A stretch of DNA of 64,000 nucleotides, taken from Cohaesibacter intestini. GTDB lineage: Bacteria; Pseudomonadota; Alphaproteobacteria; Rhizobiales; Cohaesibacteraceae. The position numbers and the translations under genes are program-made. Shown here in pieces: positions 42,138-50,642 of this stretch. Below the pieces are notes generated by a model. It was not told the DNA's origin. It saw only the letters and a list, made by a program, of their open reading frames with translations, and ran no database searches. Each line of letters opens with the position of its first letter. Position 1 is the stretch's first letter. The stretch is from NCBI RefSeq assembly GCF_003324485.1, contig NZ_QODK01000008.1:62001-126000 (forward strand), in the 5' to 3' direction.

Positions 42138-42722
42138 TCAATCCACTGAATGCAAAGCACCTGCGGTGATCGCCCGGGCGGCGCGCCCGGCTTCTTCGAT
42201 ATAGGCAGGATCGCGATGCACCAGCATCAGCGAGAAAGCGCCATCCATAATCAGATTGATCTGGCGAGCCGTGGCATCTGGCTGTCGCACCTGCGCCTGC
42301 GCAAGGCGTCCTGCAAGCCAGGCTTCGAATTTTTTCTTATGCGCCGCCCCCACCTGCATCGCCGGATGACCGGGCATGTTGGCAAGCTCCGCCGCCGTGC
42401 GCAGGAAACCGCAGCCTTTCCATTTGGGATGGCGCGATGACTGTGCCAGCGCGATGAAGATCGCCTCGACCTTATCCTCCACATTGCCATCTGCTGCATC
42501 GAACCATGCCTCAAAGAGCGCGAGATTGGGTTGATCTCGTGCGGTGAGATAGGCTGTCACAAGGTCATCCTTGCTCTTGAAATGATAATAGAGCGTCTTC
42601 TTGGTGATGCCAGCCTTCTCCGCCACGGCGTCAACACTCACCGCGCGGATACCCTCCCGATAGAACAAGCGGTTGGCTGCATCGATGATCCGTTCGCGAG
42701 CCGGTTTTGAAGGTGAAATCAT
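42138..42722 (-). CDS. TetR-family transcriptional regulator
   Basis: This 194-residue regulator has an N-terminal helix-turn-helix (RERIIDAANRLFYREGIRAVSVDAVAEKAGITKKTLYYHFKSKDDLV) and a C-terminal ligand domain. Several in-frame start codons exist. The ATG at 42722 gives a normal-length protein; one at 42740 is also possible. It is divergent from an enoyl-CoA hydratase, with a palindrome between them, so it probably represses that gene in response to an acyl-CoA or related compound. Confidence 0.88.
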   Translation of the reverse strand: MISPSKPARERIIDAANRLFYREGIRAVSVDAVAEKAGITKKTLYYHFKSKDDLVTAYLTARDQPNLALFEAWFDAADGNVEDKVEAIFIALAQSSRHPKWKGCGFLRTAAELANMPGHPAMQVGAAHKKKFEAWLAGRLAQAQVRQPDATARQINLIMDGAFSLMLVHRDPAYIEEAGRAARAITAGALHSVD

Positions 42723-42751
42723 GGGCGTGCACTCTCGCATTCCGTATGTAT

Positions 42752-42765
42752 ACTGACTAGTGAGT
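42752..42765. promoter_or_regulatory. TetR-type palindromic operator
   Basis: ACTgACTAGTgAGT is a palindrome of pattern ACTnACTAGTnAGT. It lies between the TetR gene and the divergent enoyl-CoA hydratase gene, overlapping their likely promoters. Confidence 0.65.
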
Positions 42766-42834
42766 TTCCGTACAGCTTGCCGCTCGCTACCTTGCCAGTC
42801 AACCAGGAAAGGCAACCACGAAAGGAGAGACGGC

Positions 42835-43632
42835 ATGCAAAGCAACGACAACGTCAAATTCGAACAACGGGGCCGAATTGCTCTTTTGACACTCAATCGC
42901 CCCGAAAAACTGAATGCGATCAATTATGCGATGGCCGATCGGTTGCTTGCTCTACTCGATAAGATCGAGGCGGATGGCTCGATCCGAGCGGTTATCCTGA
43001 CCGGTGCAGGCGAGCGGGCTTTTTCGGCAGGAGGGGACATTCATGAATTCTCCCGGAGCATCCGCAATGGAGCAGACGAGGCGGTGAGAGACTTTTGCAG
43101 ACGCGGTCAGGCATTGACCGCTCGGCTGGAAACCTTCCCAAAGCCAGTCATCACCGCCGTCAACGGCATTGCTTATGGGGGTGGGTGTGAAATCACCGAA
43201 GCGGCTCATCTGGCCGTGGCATCGGAGCAGGCCGTCTTTGCCAAGCCGGAAATCAATATCGGCATTCCGCCCACCTTCGGTGGCACACAGCGTTTGCCAC
43301 GCCTTGCCGGACGCAAGCGTGCACTCGAATTGTTGCTGACCGGTGAACCTTTCAGCCCGGATCGTGCCGTTGAGTTGGGGCTTGTGAACAGCATGGTGGC
43401 CCATGCAGACCTGCTGCCGGCTGCAATGGATCTTGCCAACCGGATCATCTGCCATTCGCCGCTCGCTACATCGCGTATCCTTGCGGCTGTGACCCGGGGG
43501 ATCAACACGACGATTGATGAAGGATTGCTGATCGAACGGGAGCAGTTTGCCCGCATGTGTGCGACACAGGATGTGCATGAAGGGCTTGAGGCATGGATTG
43601 AGCGACGCATACCAGACTATGCGGAACGATGA
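42835..43632 (+). CDS. Enoyl-CoA hydratase/isomerase family protein
   Basis: This 265-residue crotonase-fold enzyme has the oxyanion-hole segments AFSAGGDIHEF and AYGGGCEITEAAHLAVAS. Catalytic-type glutamates lie in GGCEI and FAKPEINIG, so hydratase activity is plausible. AAGGAGAG precedes the ATG at 42835. An upstream in-frame start would overlap the operator. It is controlled by the divergent TetR gene and has no partner beta-oxidation gene beside it, so the acyl substrate is unknown. Confidence 0.9.
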   Translation: MQSNDNVKFEQRGRIALLTLNRPEKLNAINYAMADRLLALLDKIEADGSIRAVILTGAGERAFSAGGDIHEFSRSIRNGADEAVRDFCRRGQALTARLETFPKPVITAVNGIAYGGGCEITEAAHLAVASEQAVFAKPEINIGIPPTFGGTQRLPRLAGRKRALELLLTGEPFSPDRAVELGLVNSMVAHADLLPAAMDLANRIICHSPLATSRILAAVTRGINTTIDEGLLIEREQFARMCATQDVHEGLEAWIERRIPDYAER

Positions 43633-43688
43633 ACCAAAATTGGCTGTGTGGCCGAAAGGAAGCCATCCTGCCACACATGCTATTGCCA

Positions 43689-44306
43689 TTACATATCCGG
43701 CTTCAGGCATTTGTCCTGAAGCAGAAAGCCGGTATTGCACACAGCCCTGCGCAACGTGTCATCATGGCTGATGACGATCAGGGCGACATGTTGTTTGGCA
43801 AGAACCGTCAACAGGGCCTGCCAGATTTGTCGCGCCGAAATGGCATCGAGTTGGGCTGTGATTTCATCGCAGATAAGCAGGCGCGTTGAGGGCAACAGCA
43901 GGCGGGCCAGTGAAACACGCGCCAGCTCCCCACCGGACAGCTCCCGCGCCAATCGCCCTTGCCATTCGGGCCGAATGCCAAGGCCTTCAATAATTGCGTC
44001 GTCAAGTGCGCCGCCATTCTTGAGAATATCAGCGACAGACCAACGCGGATCAACCGCCATCTCGGGAGATTGGGGTGCCAGTTGGACCGGGGAGGGGCCA
44101 TCAACTTCGGCAAGAGCCTCTCCGTTCCACAAAACCCTGCCTGCTTGCGGCTGAATTTGCCCGGCAAGAATGCGGCCCAATGTCGTTTTGCCGACCCCCG
44201 AGGGACCAGCAATGCCGATGCGGTCATTGGCCCCGATTTCGAGGCCCGCCTGATCCAGAATCAGCTGATCGCCAAATCGGTGGACCAGTCCTTCAGCCCT
44301 AAGCAT
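43689..44306 (-). CDS. nikE: Nickel ABC transporter ATP-binding protein NikE
   Basis: This 205-residue ATPase has Walker A GPSGVGKTT, signature ELSGGELARVSLAR and Walker B LLICDEITAQLD. It is shorter than usual for NikE/DppF (about 265), because it lacks the C-terminal oligopeptide-type extension. It overlaps nikD by eight bases. It forms the ATPase pair with NikD. The assignment to nickel rests on the NikR-type operator at the head of the operon. Confidence 0.82.
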   Translation of the reverse strand: MLRAEGLVHRFGDQLILDQAGLEIGANDRIGIAGPSGVGKTTLGRILAGQIQPQAGRVLWNGEALAEVDGPSPVQLAPQSPEMAVDPRWSVADILKNGGALDDAIIEGLGIRPEWQGRLARELSGGELARVSLARLLLPSTRLLICDEITAQLDAISARQIWQALLTVLAKQHVALIVISHDDTLRRAVCNTGFLLQDKCLKPDM

Positions 44307-45054
44307 ACAAGACCCCTTCTTCTGTCAGATCAGCAAAGCCGTCCCAACTTTGTGCCTGCCAAAGTGCCTTGGAGAAGGGATGGGCAAGCGTTCCCTTATG
44401 AAAGGCTTCGGTGTCTGCCACCTCGACCTGCTCCCCTTCTTGCAAGATAACCATCTGGTGCGCAATCCCGGTTAGCCGCTGCAGGTCATGACTGATCACA
44501 AGCACCGCCTTGCCACTCTCGGCAAAGGAGGCAAGAAGCGCCATGATGCGATCCGCAGCCTTTCCGTCCAAACCGGCGGTGGGTTCATCCGCGATGATGC
44601 ATTCGGCCCCGGTTGCCAGTGCGGTCGCCAGCAGCACCCGTTTGGCCATGCCTCCGGAAAGCTCATGCGGCCATTGCTCGAGGCATTCGGGTGAAAGACC
44701 AAGATGGGAGAAAAGCGCAGTGACATCGCAATTATGTCCCGCAAGTCTTGCGAAACGAGCCACCTGTCGCCCCACCGGGCAGAGTGGGTCCAATGCATCC
44801 CTGCTTTGCGGTGCAAGGGCCAATGCGCCCTGTTTGGGTGGAGTGCCGTCAAATTCCATCTGCCCCGATCGTTCAGCATTATGTGGCAAGTTGCTGATCA
44901 GGGCTTCGGCGATCAGGCTCTTGCCTGCGCCGGACCCTCCGACAAGGCCGGTGAGACGACCGCGTGGCAAAGTGAAGGTGACATCCCTGATCGGTGCAAG
45001 ACGCGACCCGTCATGCTGCCGAAAATGCACGGACAGATTTTTAACCACCAGCAT
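44299..45054 (-). CDS. nikD: Nickel ABC transporter ATP-binding protein NikD
   Basis: This 251-residue ATPase has Walker A GGSGAGKSL, signature ELSGGMAKRVLLA and Walker B CIIADEPTAGLD. It belongs to the DppD/NikD class that pairs with a second ATPase. The start overlaps the nikC stop (TGATG). The order nikA-B-C-D-E is the same as in Escherichia coli. It acts on the cytoplasmic face of the NikBC channel. Confidence 0.85.
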   Translation of the reverse strand: MLVVKNLSVHFRQHDGSRLAPIRDVTFTLPRGRLTGLVGGSGAGKSLIAEALISNLPHNAERSGQMEFDGTPPKQGALALAPQSRDALDPLCPVGRQVARFARLAGHNCDVTALFSHLGLSPECLEQWPHELSGGMAKRVLLATALATGAECIIADEPTAGLDGKAADRIMALLASFAESGKAVLVISHDLQRLTGIAHQMVILQEGEQVEVADTEAFHKGTLAHPFSKALWQAQSWDGFADLTEEGVLYA

Positions 45055-45953
45055 CAGGCCACTCCTTCATTCGGGTCAGAGGCACGGCGCAAGGATTCCC
45101 CGAAGATCTCGAAGGACAAGGCCACCAGCAAAAGTCCCAGACCGGGGAAGAAAGCCAGCCACCAGAGGCCGGATCCCAGCGCCCGGAGCGACTCGGACAG
45201 AATGACACCAATGGACGGCAGATGCGGCGGGACGCCGAGCCCGATAAAGGACAGCCCGGCCTCGTGCAATATGGCGTGCGGAAAAATCAGTACGAAACCC
45301 GCAATGATCTGTGGGATAAGGTGAGGCAACAAATGCTTCCGCGCAACCCATATTGAATTGCGTCCCAACCCGCGGGATACCGCGACATAGTCTGATGCAA
45401 GCACGCGTTGGGTTTCATGACGCAACAGGCGGGCAAGACGTGGCCAGTGGGTCAGGCCGACCCCGAGAATAACACCTTGCACACCGCCGCCGGCTGCATA
45501 GGCGACCAGCATCAGCAGCACGAAATGCGGCAGGCCAAGAAACAGCTCGGTGGCAATGCCGACAATCCGGTCGGCGACGCGGTTGACACTCGCCATCAGA
45601 CCCAAAATCACAGCCAACGCTGTCGAAACAAATCCGGCAAACAGCCCGATGCCGATCGATTGGCCAAGCGCTAGCAGTGTCCGCAACAGCATGTCGCGGC
45701 CCAGCAGGTCGGTACCGAAGATATGATCCAGCGACGGCGCGAGCATGCGCAGGGATGGGCTGACGCGCAGATCATCGGATGAGGCAAACAGCGAATAGGC
45801 AAACACGCCCAGCACCAGACTCAAGGCGATGAGTCCGCTCACGACGGCCTGGCGGCGAATGCGAGAGGCATGCTTTCGTCCTCCCGACCCGGCAGCGCAG
45901 CCCGGTTGCTCCGGCCATGCATCAAAGCGCGCTTTCTCGGTAAGATCCGTCAC
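45054..45953 (-). CDS. nikC: Nickel ABC transporter permease NikC
   Basis: This 299-residue DppC/NikC-type permease has an N-terminal cytoplasmic region and six membrane segments. The EAA loop is YVAVSRGLGRNSIWVARKHLLPHLIPQIIAGFVLIFP. It starts with a GTG whose last bases overlap the nikB stop (GTGA) and which follows GAGGGG. It pairs with NikB to form the translocation pore. Confidence 0.85.
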   Translation of the reverse strand: MTDLTEKARFDAWPEQPGCAAGSGGRKHASRIRRQAVVSGLIALSLVLGVFAYSLFASSDDLRVSPSLRMLAPSLDHIFGTDLLGRDMLLRTLLALGQSIGIGLFAGFVSTALAVILGLMASVNRVADRIVGIATELFLGLPHFVLLMLVAYAAGGGVQGVILGVGLTHWPRLARLLRHETQRVLASDYVAVSRGLGRNSIWVARKHLLPHLIPQIIAGFVLIFPHAILHEAGLSFIGLGVPPHLPSIGVILSESLRALGSGLWWLAFFPGLGLLLVALSFEIFGESLRRASDPNEGVA

Positions 45954-47023
45954 GATTTCCCCTCACGCGCTGTTTCAAAATCGGAAGATTGCAACCGCGA
46001 CACGCTTTTGCGCTTTTGGCGTCTGCTCCCTGCCTGATCCCGCAGCCGTGGATCCAGAAGATGGGCGCAAATGTCTGCCAGCATGTTGCCAAGAAACACA
46101 ACGGCCAGCGTCGCCAGAGCGACCCCCATCAACAGAGGCGCGTCGGCCCCTTTGGCTGCTCGCACCGTTGCTTCGCCCAAGCCCGGCCATGAGAAGATCG
46201 TCTCGGCCAAAACCGAGCCGCCGATCAACTCCCCGGCACCAGCCAAATGAACCGTGAGAGCTGGGCCCAGCGCATGGCGCAGACCGGGGCCCATCAGAAG
46301 GGACAGATTTCGAGCCCCATGGGCCTTGAGATGACGCGCTGCCGGTCCTTCCAGAAAGGCACGGGCGCGCGCGCGCGTGTGCAGGATCAGTGGCGCGATG
46401 CCAACGACCGAGACCGTGATGGCAGGCAAGATCAAGTGACGCAATCGGTCGCCCCACGTCACCTCGGCCATCGTCAGGCCCGGAGAGGCGGAACAGCAAG
46501 CGGGCAACCAGCCAAGTTGGACGGAAAAGACAGCGATCAAAATCAATGCCAGCCAGAAGCCCGGACTGACGGCCAGCGTCACGGCAAAAGCGCGAATGGC
46601 ACGATCTGGCCAATGGCCTCTGGATGCAGCAGCAATCAGTCCCAAAGAGGTGCCGATCACGAGAGAGAAGAGGAAGGCGGCTCCAATCAGCGAAATGGAG
46701 GCAGGCCAGCGGGCCATGATCACATCGACGACCGGCGCGTTGAACAGCATGCTGTCCCCCAGATCGCCTTGGATGAAATGGGTGACCCAGCGCAGAAACT
46801 GCTCCGGAACCGGATCATTGAGGCCCCAGGACTGGGCGATGGCATCGCGCTGCTCCGGCCCGACCAGCGCAACCCGCGCCCCGACATAGGCCTGCACCGG
46901 ATCAACCGGTGCAAGTCTGATGAGGGTGAAAAGCCCGACCATGGCCAGAGGCAGCAGCCAGACAAGGCGGATGGCGCGCTCCACCAGCACCCTTGGAAGC
47001 CAATGATGCCAGCTCATTCGCAT
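45950..47023 (-). CDS. nikB: Nickel ABC transporter permease NikB
   Basis: This permease of about 357 residues is of the DppB/NikB type, with an N-terminal segment (LLPLAMVGLFTLIRLAPVDPVQAYVG) and an EAA-like loop (GPAARHLKAHGARNLSLLMGPGLRHALGPALTVHLAGAGELIGGSVLAETIFSWPGLGEATV). The C-terminal tail is longer than usual and basic. Candidate starts at 47023 and 47017 overlap the end of nikA. The first has GGAAG at suitable spacing. Confidence 0.85.
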   Translation of the reverse strand: MRMSWHHWLPRVLVERAIRLVWLLPLAMVGLFTLIRLAPVDPVQAYVGARVALVGPEQRDAIAQSWGLNDPVPEQFLRWVTHFIQGDLGDSMLFNAPVVDVIMARWPASISLIGAAFLFSLVIGTSLGLIAAASRGHWPDRAIRAFAVTLAVSPGFWLALILIAVFSVQLGWLPACCSASPGLTMAEVTWGDRLRHLILPAITVSVVGIAPLILHTRARARAFLEGPAARHLKAHGARNLSLLMGPGLRHALGPALTVHLAGAGELIGGSVLAETIFSWPGLGEATVRAAKGADAPLLMGVALATLAVVFLGNMLADICAHLLDPRLRDQAGSRRQKRKSVSRLQSSDFETAREGKS

Positions 47024-48582
47024 GTCCACTTCCAGCCCGGCAAGCCTTGCGTGATCGGATAGCCATGGCCATGGGGTTCAATCTGAACAGGGCCGATATC
47101 CAGACAGTCGCTGATCCAGTAGGAATGCTTGACATTGACCATCCAGGCCCAAGGCGCATCACCCTTGGCGCTGAACCCCGTTTTGCCGTCCCATTGGGCT
47201 GCCTTCCATTCAGCAAGTGAGGCCTCGAAGCTCGGAGCTGACTGGGCTGCATCCAAATGCGCATCGACCGTCGCATTGCGATATAGGCCGGTATTGTACC
47301 AGTCAACACCGGCATTGTTGCCATGATACAGGGCGTAGATTTCGGATGGATCATGCGCGCCCCATCCCAAAATCACTGCACTGGCATGCATTTCATTGCC
47401 AATGGCATCCCAGCTCAGGCCCCGTGGCTCTGCCACAATGCCAAAGGCGCGCATTTGTTCTGCCGCGCCCAGTGCCAAAGCCTGTCGCAGGGAGTCTGAA
47501 GATGGATAGACAAGAGGGAAACGGGCCTGTTGGCCATCCTTTTCGCGAACCCCATCGCCATTTTCGTCCCGCCAGCCAGCGGCATCCAGCGTGGCTTTTG
47601 CCGCGTCCACGTCACCGCCCTCCAGATGGGCGTCCGGATTGTCCCAAGGCAGACCGTCAACAGGGCCGTAAGCTGGCGTGCCATGGCCATTTAGCGCCAA
47701 GGCCACCAGCGCCTCCCGGTCTAGCCCTTGGTTGATGGCGAAGCGAATGGCTCGGTCTGCGGTCACATCATTGCCGATCGGATGCCCTTTTTCGGTTTGA
47801 CCACCAGAAGGAATGGTTGGAAATGCGATGCCGCGATTGTCGACCGTATTGATATGCTTGACCGTCATGCCATTGGGGGCATGCGCCGCATCGAGCGGCG
47901 GCACGGCAACCAGATGCGCCGCGCCAGAGCGTGCCAAATTGAGCACCACGGCCTCTTCACCAAAGACGAAGGTCACGCGCGGAAACGCGATTTTCTCGCC
48001 GTGCCAATAGGGATTGGGTTCGACAATCAATTGCTCGCCTTCCCGCCATTCAACCATCTTGAAGGGACCTGCTCCCAGCGGGTGACGCGCATAGTCATCG
48101 CCGTAGCCTTTTTGGGGCACGATCCCGAGCGCCACGAGTTGAGAGGCAAAGGTGATTTGCGGTTTGGTGAGTTCAAGCTCGACCGTATCAGGGGATGTTG
48201 CGCGGGCTTCCTTGAGGATCTTCATATCCGTCAGACCGCCAGCGTCCCTAGCCTTGTTGAAGGTGAAGGCAACGTCTTCGGCTGTCAGGGGGGAGCCATC
48301 GGAGAATTTTGCGTCTGTGCGAATGGTGACTGTCCAGATCAGGCGGTCTTCGGAGAGGACCCAACTGGTTGCCAGATCTCCAGTCATTTCAAAATTGGCA
48401 TCAAGACGCAGCAGAGTTGCCTGAAAGAGTGGATTGCCATACCGCCCCCAGCCCATGATAGGATCGAACCCGGTTTCCGGCTCGCCGCCAACCGCCAGAA
48501 CAAGCGGCGGAGGCGCAGCCGCGACCGAGTTGGCAGACAAGAGAGTGGCAAAAACAGCGGCAAGCAACATCGAACGGCGCAT
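47014..48582 (-). CDS. nikA: Nickel-binding periplasmic protein NikA (oligopeptide-binding fold)
   Basis: This 522-residue cluster C periplasmic binding protein has a signal peptide (MRRSMLLAAVFATLLSANSVAAA) and family signature LATSWVLSEDRLIWTVTIRTDAKFSDGSPLTAEDVAFTF. Oligopeptide, glutathione and nickel receptors share this fold. The exact NikR-type operator 14 bases upstream makes NikA the best call. The start at 48582 has GGAG six bases upstream; a start at 48594 lacks one. E. coli NikA binds nickel together with small chelators. Confidence 0.82.
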   Translation of the reverse strand: MRRSMLLAAVFATLLSANSVAAAPPPLVLAVGGEPETGFDPIMGWGRYGNPLFQATLLRLDANFEMTGDLATSWVLSEDRLIWTVTIRTDAKFSDGSPLTAEDVAFTFNKARDAGGLTDMKILKEARATSPDTVELELTKPQITFASQLVALGIVPQKGYGDDYARHPLGAGPFKMVEWREGEQLIVEPNPYWHGEKIAFPRVTFVFGEEAVVLNLARSGAAHLVAVPPLDAAHAPNGMTVKHINTVDNRGIAFPTIPSGGQTEKGHPIGNDVTADRAIRFAINQGLDREALVALALNGHGTPAYGPVDGLPWDNPDAHLEGGDVDAAKATLDAAGWRDENGDGVREKDGQQARFPLVYPSSDSLRQALALGAAEQMRAFGIVAEPRGLSWDAIGNEMHASAVILGWGAHDPSEIYALYHGNNAGVDWYNTGLYRNATVDAHLDAAQSAPSFEASLAEWKAAQWDGKTGFSAKGDAPWAWMVNVKHSYWISDCLDIGPVQIEPHGHGYPITQGLPGWKWTCE

Positions 48583-48595
48583 CCGAAACTCCATA

Positions 48596-48623
48596 GTATG
48601 ATTTTTTTACGGATTTATCATAC
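48596..48623. promoter_or_regulatory. NikR-type operator, GTATGA-N16-TCATAC
   Basis: GTATGA at 48596-48601 and TCATAC at 48618-48623 are separated by exactly 16 bases, which is the published consensus for the nickel repressor NikR. It lies directly upstream of nikA. No nikR gene is in the window, so the regulator must be elsewhere. Confidence 0.85.
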
Positions 48624-48958
48624 AATTTTTGTATACGAAAGTTCGAAATGCTCCGAGAAGCAAAACCTATTCTTATAGATTGGTCTCGTCGCCAAAACCT
48701 GCGCTTCTCTTTGTGGAAAGTTCAATCGAGACATGCCTTTCCCACCGGACAAAGGTTTGGTGTCTGTGTGATGCGAGTGTGAATCGCGAAAGCGAAACGC
48801 CATCGTCGCAATGGGGGCGAACCGTCGTAAGCACCCATTGGCTTGTCTTCTCTACATGCAATTGCGCAAATGGATGGATCGGACCTTTCGGATTTGCCCC
48901 AGTGGGCCGGAGCTTCTATAACGTGTCGGGCAACCTTGTCGAAGAAGCCAAAATATCC
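48624..48958. other. Intergenic region between nikA and the phosphatase gene
   Basis: These 335 bases hold the nikA promoter on one side and the phosphatase promoter on the other. An in-frame upstream extension of the phosphatase frame exists but shows no coding character or ribosome-binding site, and I do not count it as coding. Confidence 0.5.
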
Positions 48959-49537
48959 ATGTCCTATCCCCGTATTGTTTTCATGCGCCATGGCGAAACC
49001 GAATGGAACCTCGCCGGTCGCGCTCAAGGCCATCTTAACTCGCCCCTGACCGCAAAGGGCCAAGCCCAGGCTCAAAGGCTTGGCGAGATTCTCAAGCGTG
49101 AATTGATCACGCCAGAGGGCTATACCCAAATGGTCAGCCCCATCGGCCGGACCCTCGAAACCTCTGCCAACATCAAAAAGCATTTCCCGTTCGATCCAAC
49201 GCCAATCGACTTGCTTAAGGAAATCGATCTCGGCAAGCTGAGCGGTCTGAATCGCGCAGAAATGGAAGAGCAGTTCCCCGATCATATGGCGGGAAAGCCT
49301 GACTATGACTGGTATTTCGGCGCCCCTGATGGTGAAACCATGGACGATATGCGCAAGCGCGCAACCCAATGGCTCGACAGCCTGATCGGCCCCACCATCG
49401 CCGTCGCCCATGGCCAAATTGGCAAAGTGATCCGCGGTGTTTATCTCGGACTGTCCGATGAACAGATCTTGCGCCTGCAAGAACCGCAAGGCGTGGTGCA
49501 TCTGCTGGACCATGGCACTGAAACCATTTGGAGTTAG
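48959..49537 (+). CDS. Histidine phosphatase family protein (phosphoglycerate mutase-like)
   Basis: This 192-residue protein has the branch-1 histidine phosphatase signature FMRHGETEWN, the second-site Arg in SPIGRTLETS, a catalytic Glu region and the C-terminal His in VAHGQIGKV. It may be a cofactor-dependent phosphoglycerate mutase-like phosphatase acting on a small phosphorylated metabolite. The ATG at 48959 begins at the conserved domain; GAAGAAG lies upstream. Neighbours give no pathway link. Confidence 0.88.
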   Translation: MSYPRIVFMRHGETEWNLAGRAQGHLNSPLTAKGQAQAQRLGEILKRELITPEGYTQMVSPIGRTLETSANIKKHFPFDPTPIDLLKEIDLGKLSGLNRAEMEEQFPDHMAGKPDYDWYFGAPDGETMDDMRKRATQWLDSLIGPTIAVAHGQIGKVIRGVYLGLSDEQILRLQEPQGVVHLLDHGTETIWS

Positions 49538-49776
49538 AAAAATATGTGTCATGGCGGGGCATTTCTGACAGGGCAGAGGGACCGAAAGCTTGGCTTGATC
49601 AAGCATCAGAGCTGACACCCAACAGGTGGCCGCTGGTCCATGTCTGCAAGGGGTCGTGCTTGCAGGAAACGGTGTGTCGAAAGACCACATCATCAGTATA
49701 TTGACTCGCCGGGGATCTGGGAGTGACTTGGGGGCCTGTATAATGCAAATTTCTGAAATCTGGAGGATCCAAATCT

Positions 49777-50523
49777 ATGACCAAAACTGTTCTCATTAGC
49801 GGGGGCTCCAGAGGCATCGGGCGGGCCACTGCGCTGATCATGGCGGGCCAGGGATGGAACATTGCCTTCACCTATCGTGGGGATCATGACGCTGCGCAGC
49901 AGGCAGTGGAAGAGATCCGCGCAAAGGGCGCAGAAGCGATTGCCATTCAGGGGGATACGGTTCAGGAAGACCATGTGGTGCGGGCATTTGACGAGACGAT
50001 CTCGACATTTGGCGGGCTGGATGCCGTCGTGGTCAATGCCGGTGTCGTTGCGCCGTCTATGCCGCTTGCCGAAATGTCCATTGAACGCCTGAAAACCATC
50101 TTTGACACCAACGTCTTGGGAGCGGTCCTGTTTGCCCGCGAAGCTGCAAGACGTTTGCCTGACCAGAAGACCGGAAAGGATGCTGCGATCGTGCTTGTAT
50201 CCTCCGCTGCTGCCCGCCTTGGATCGCCGTTCGAATATGTCGATTATGCCGCCAGCAAAGGGGCGATCGACACATTGACGCTGGGTCTTTCCAAAGAGCT
50301 CGCAGGTCAGGGGATTCGCGTCAATGCCATCCGGCCGGGTCTGATTGAAACGGACTTGCATGCAAGCGGAGGCCAACCGGACAGAGCTGAACGATTGAGC
50401 AAAGCCATTCCCATCGCCAGACCCGGAACTGCGCATGAGGTCGGTTCGGCCATTGCCTGGCTATGCTCTGAAGAGGCTAGCTATTGCACAGGTGGCATCC
50501 TCGATGTGACCGGGGGCCGATAA
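49777..50523 (+). CDS. Short-chain dehydrogenase/reductase
   Basis: This 248-residue SDR has the NAD(P)-binding motif GGSRGIGRAT, NAG in VVVNAGVV, and the catalytic Ser-Tyr-Lys in VSSAAARL...YVDYAASKGA. The C-terminal YCTGGILDVTGG is standard. GGAGGATCC precedes the ATG. It resembles glucose/3-oxoacyl reductase-type SDRs; the substrate cannot be assigned. It ends in front of a very strong bidirectional hairpin. Confidence 0.9.
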   Translation: MTKTVLISGGSRGIGRATALIMAGQGWNIAFTYRGDHDAAQQAVEEIRAKGAEAIAIQGDTVQEDHVVRAFDETISTFGGLDAVVVNAGVVAPSMPLAEMSIERLKTIFDTNVLGAVLFAREAARRLPDQKTGKDAAIVLVSSAAARLGSPFEYVDYAASKGAIDTLTLGLSKELAGQGIRVNAIRPGLIETDLHASGGQPDRAERLSKAIPIARPGTAHEVGSAIAWLCSEEASYCTGGILDVTGGR

Positions 50524-50560
50524 CCCCGCGATTGGGATTCCAGCACGAACTGATACAAAC

Positions 50561-50624
50561 TTGGGCCGGGATACCCGATATTGCTGATGGCAACAAAAGC
50601 ATGGATATCGGGAACCCGGCCCAA
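50561..50624. terminator. Long inverted repeat between converging SDR and CbiX-like genes
   Basis: The left arm 50561-50581 and right arm 50605-50624 pair over about 18 base pairs (outer stem TTGGGCCGGG/CCCGGCCCAA, inner stem CCCGATAT/ATATCGGG) with a small internal mismatch and a 23-base loop. This is a likely bidirectional terminator. Confidence 0.8.
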
Positions 50625-50642
50625 ATTCAGACCAATGCTCCC

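Noticed and set aside
43700-43722. Hairpin GCTTCAGG/CCTGAAGC as a separate terminator
   Set aside because: It lies within the 3' end of nikE coding sequence and lacks a T-run in either direction. It may help terminate the enoyl-CoA hydratase transcript but is not strong enough to list.
48629-48958. Upstream in-frame extension of the histidine phosphatase
   Set aside because: The conserved domain begins at residue 3 of the 48959 start. The extension has atypical composition and overlaps promoter sequence.
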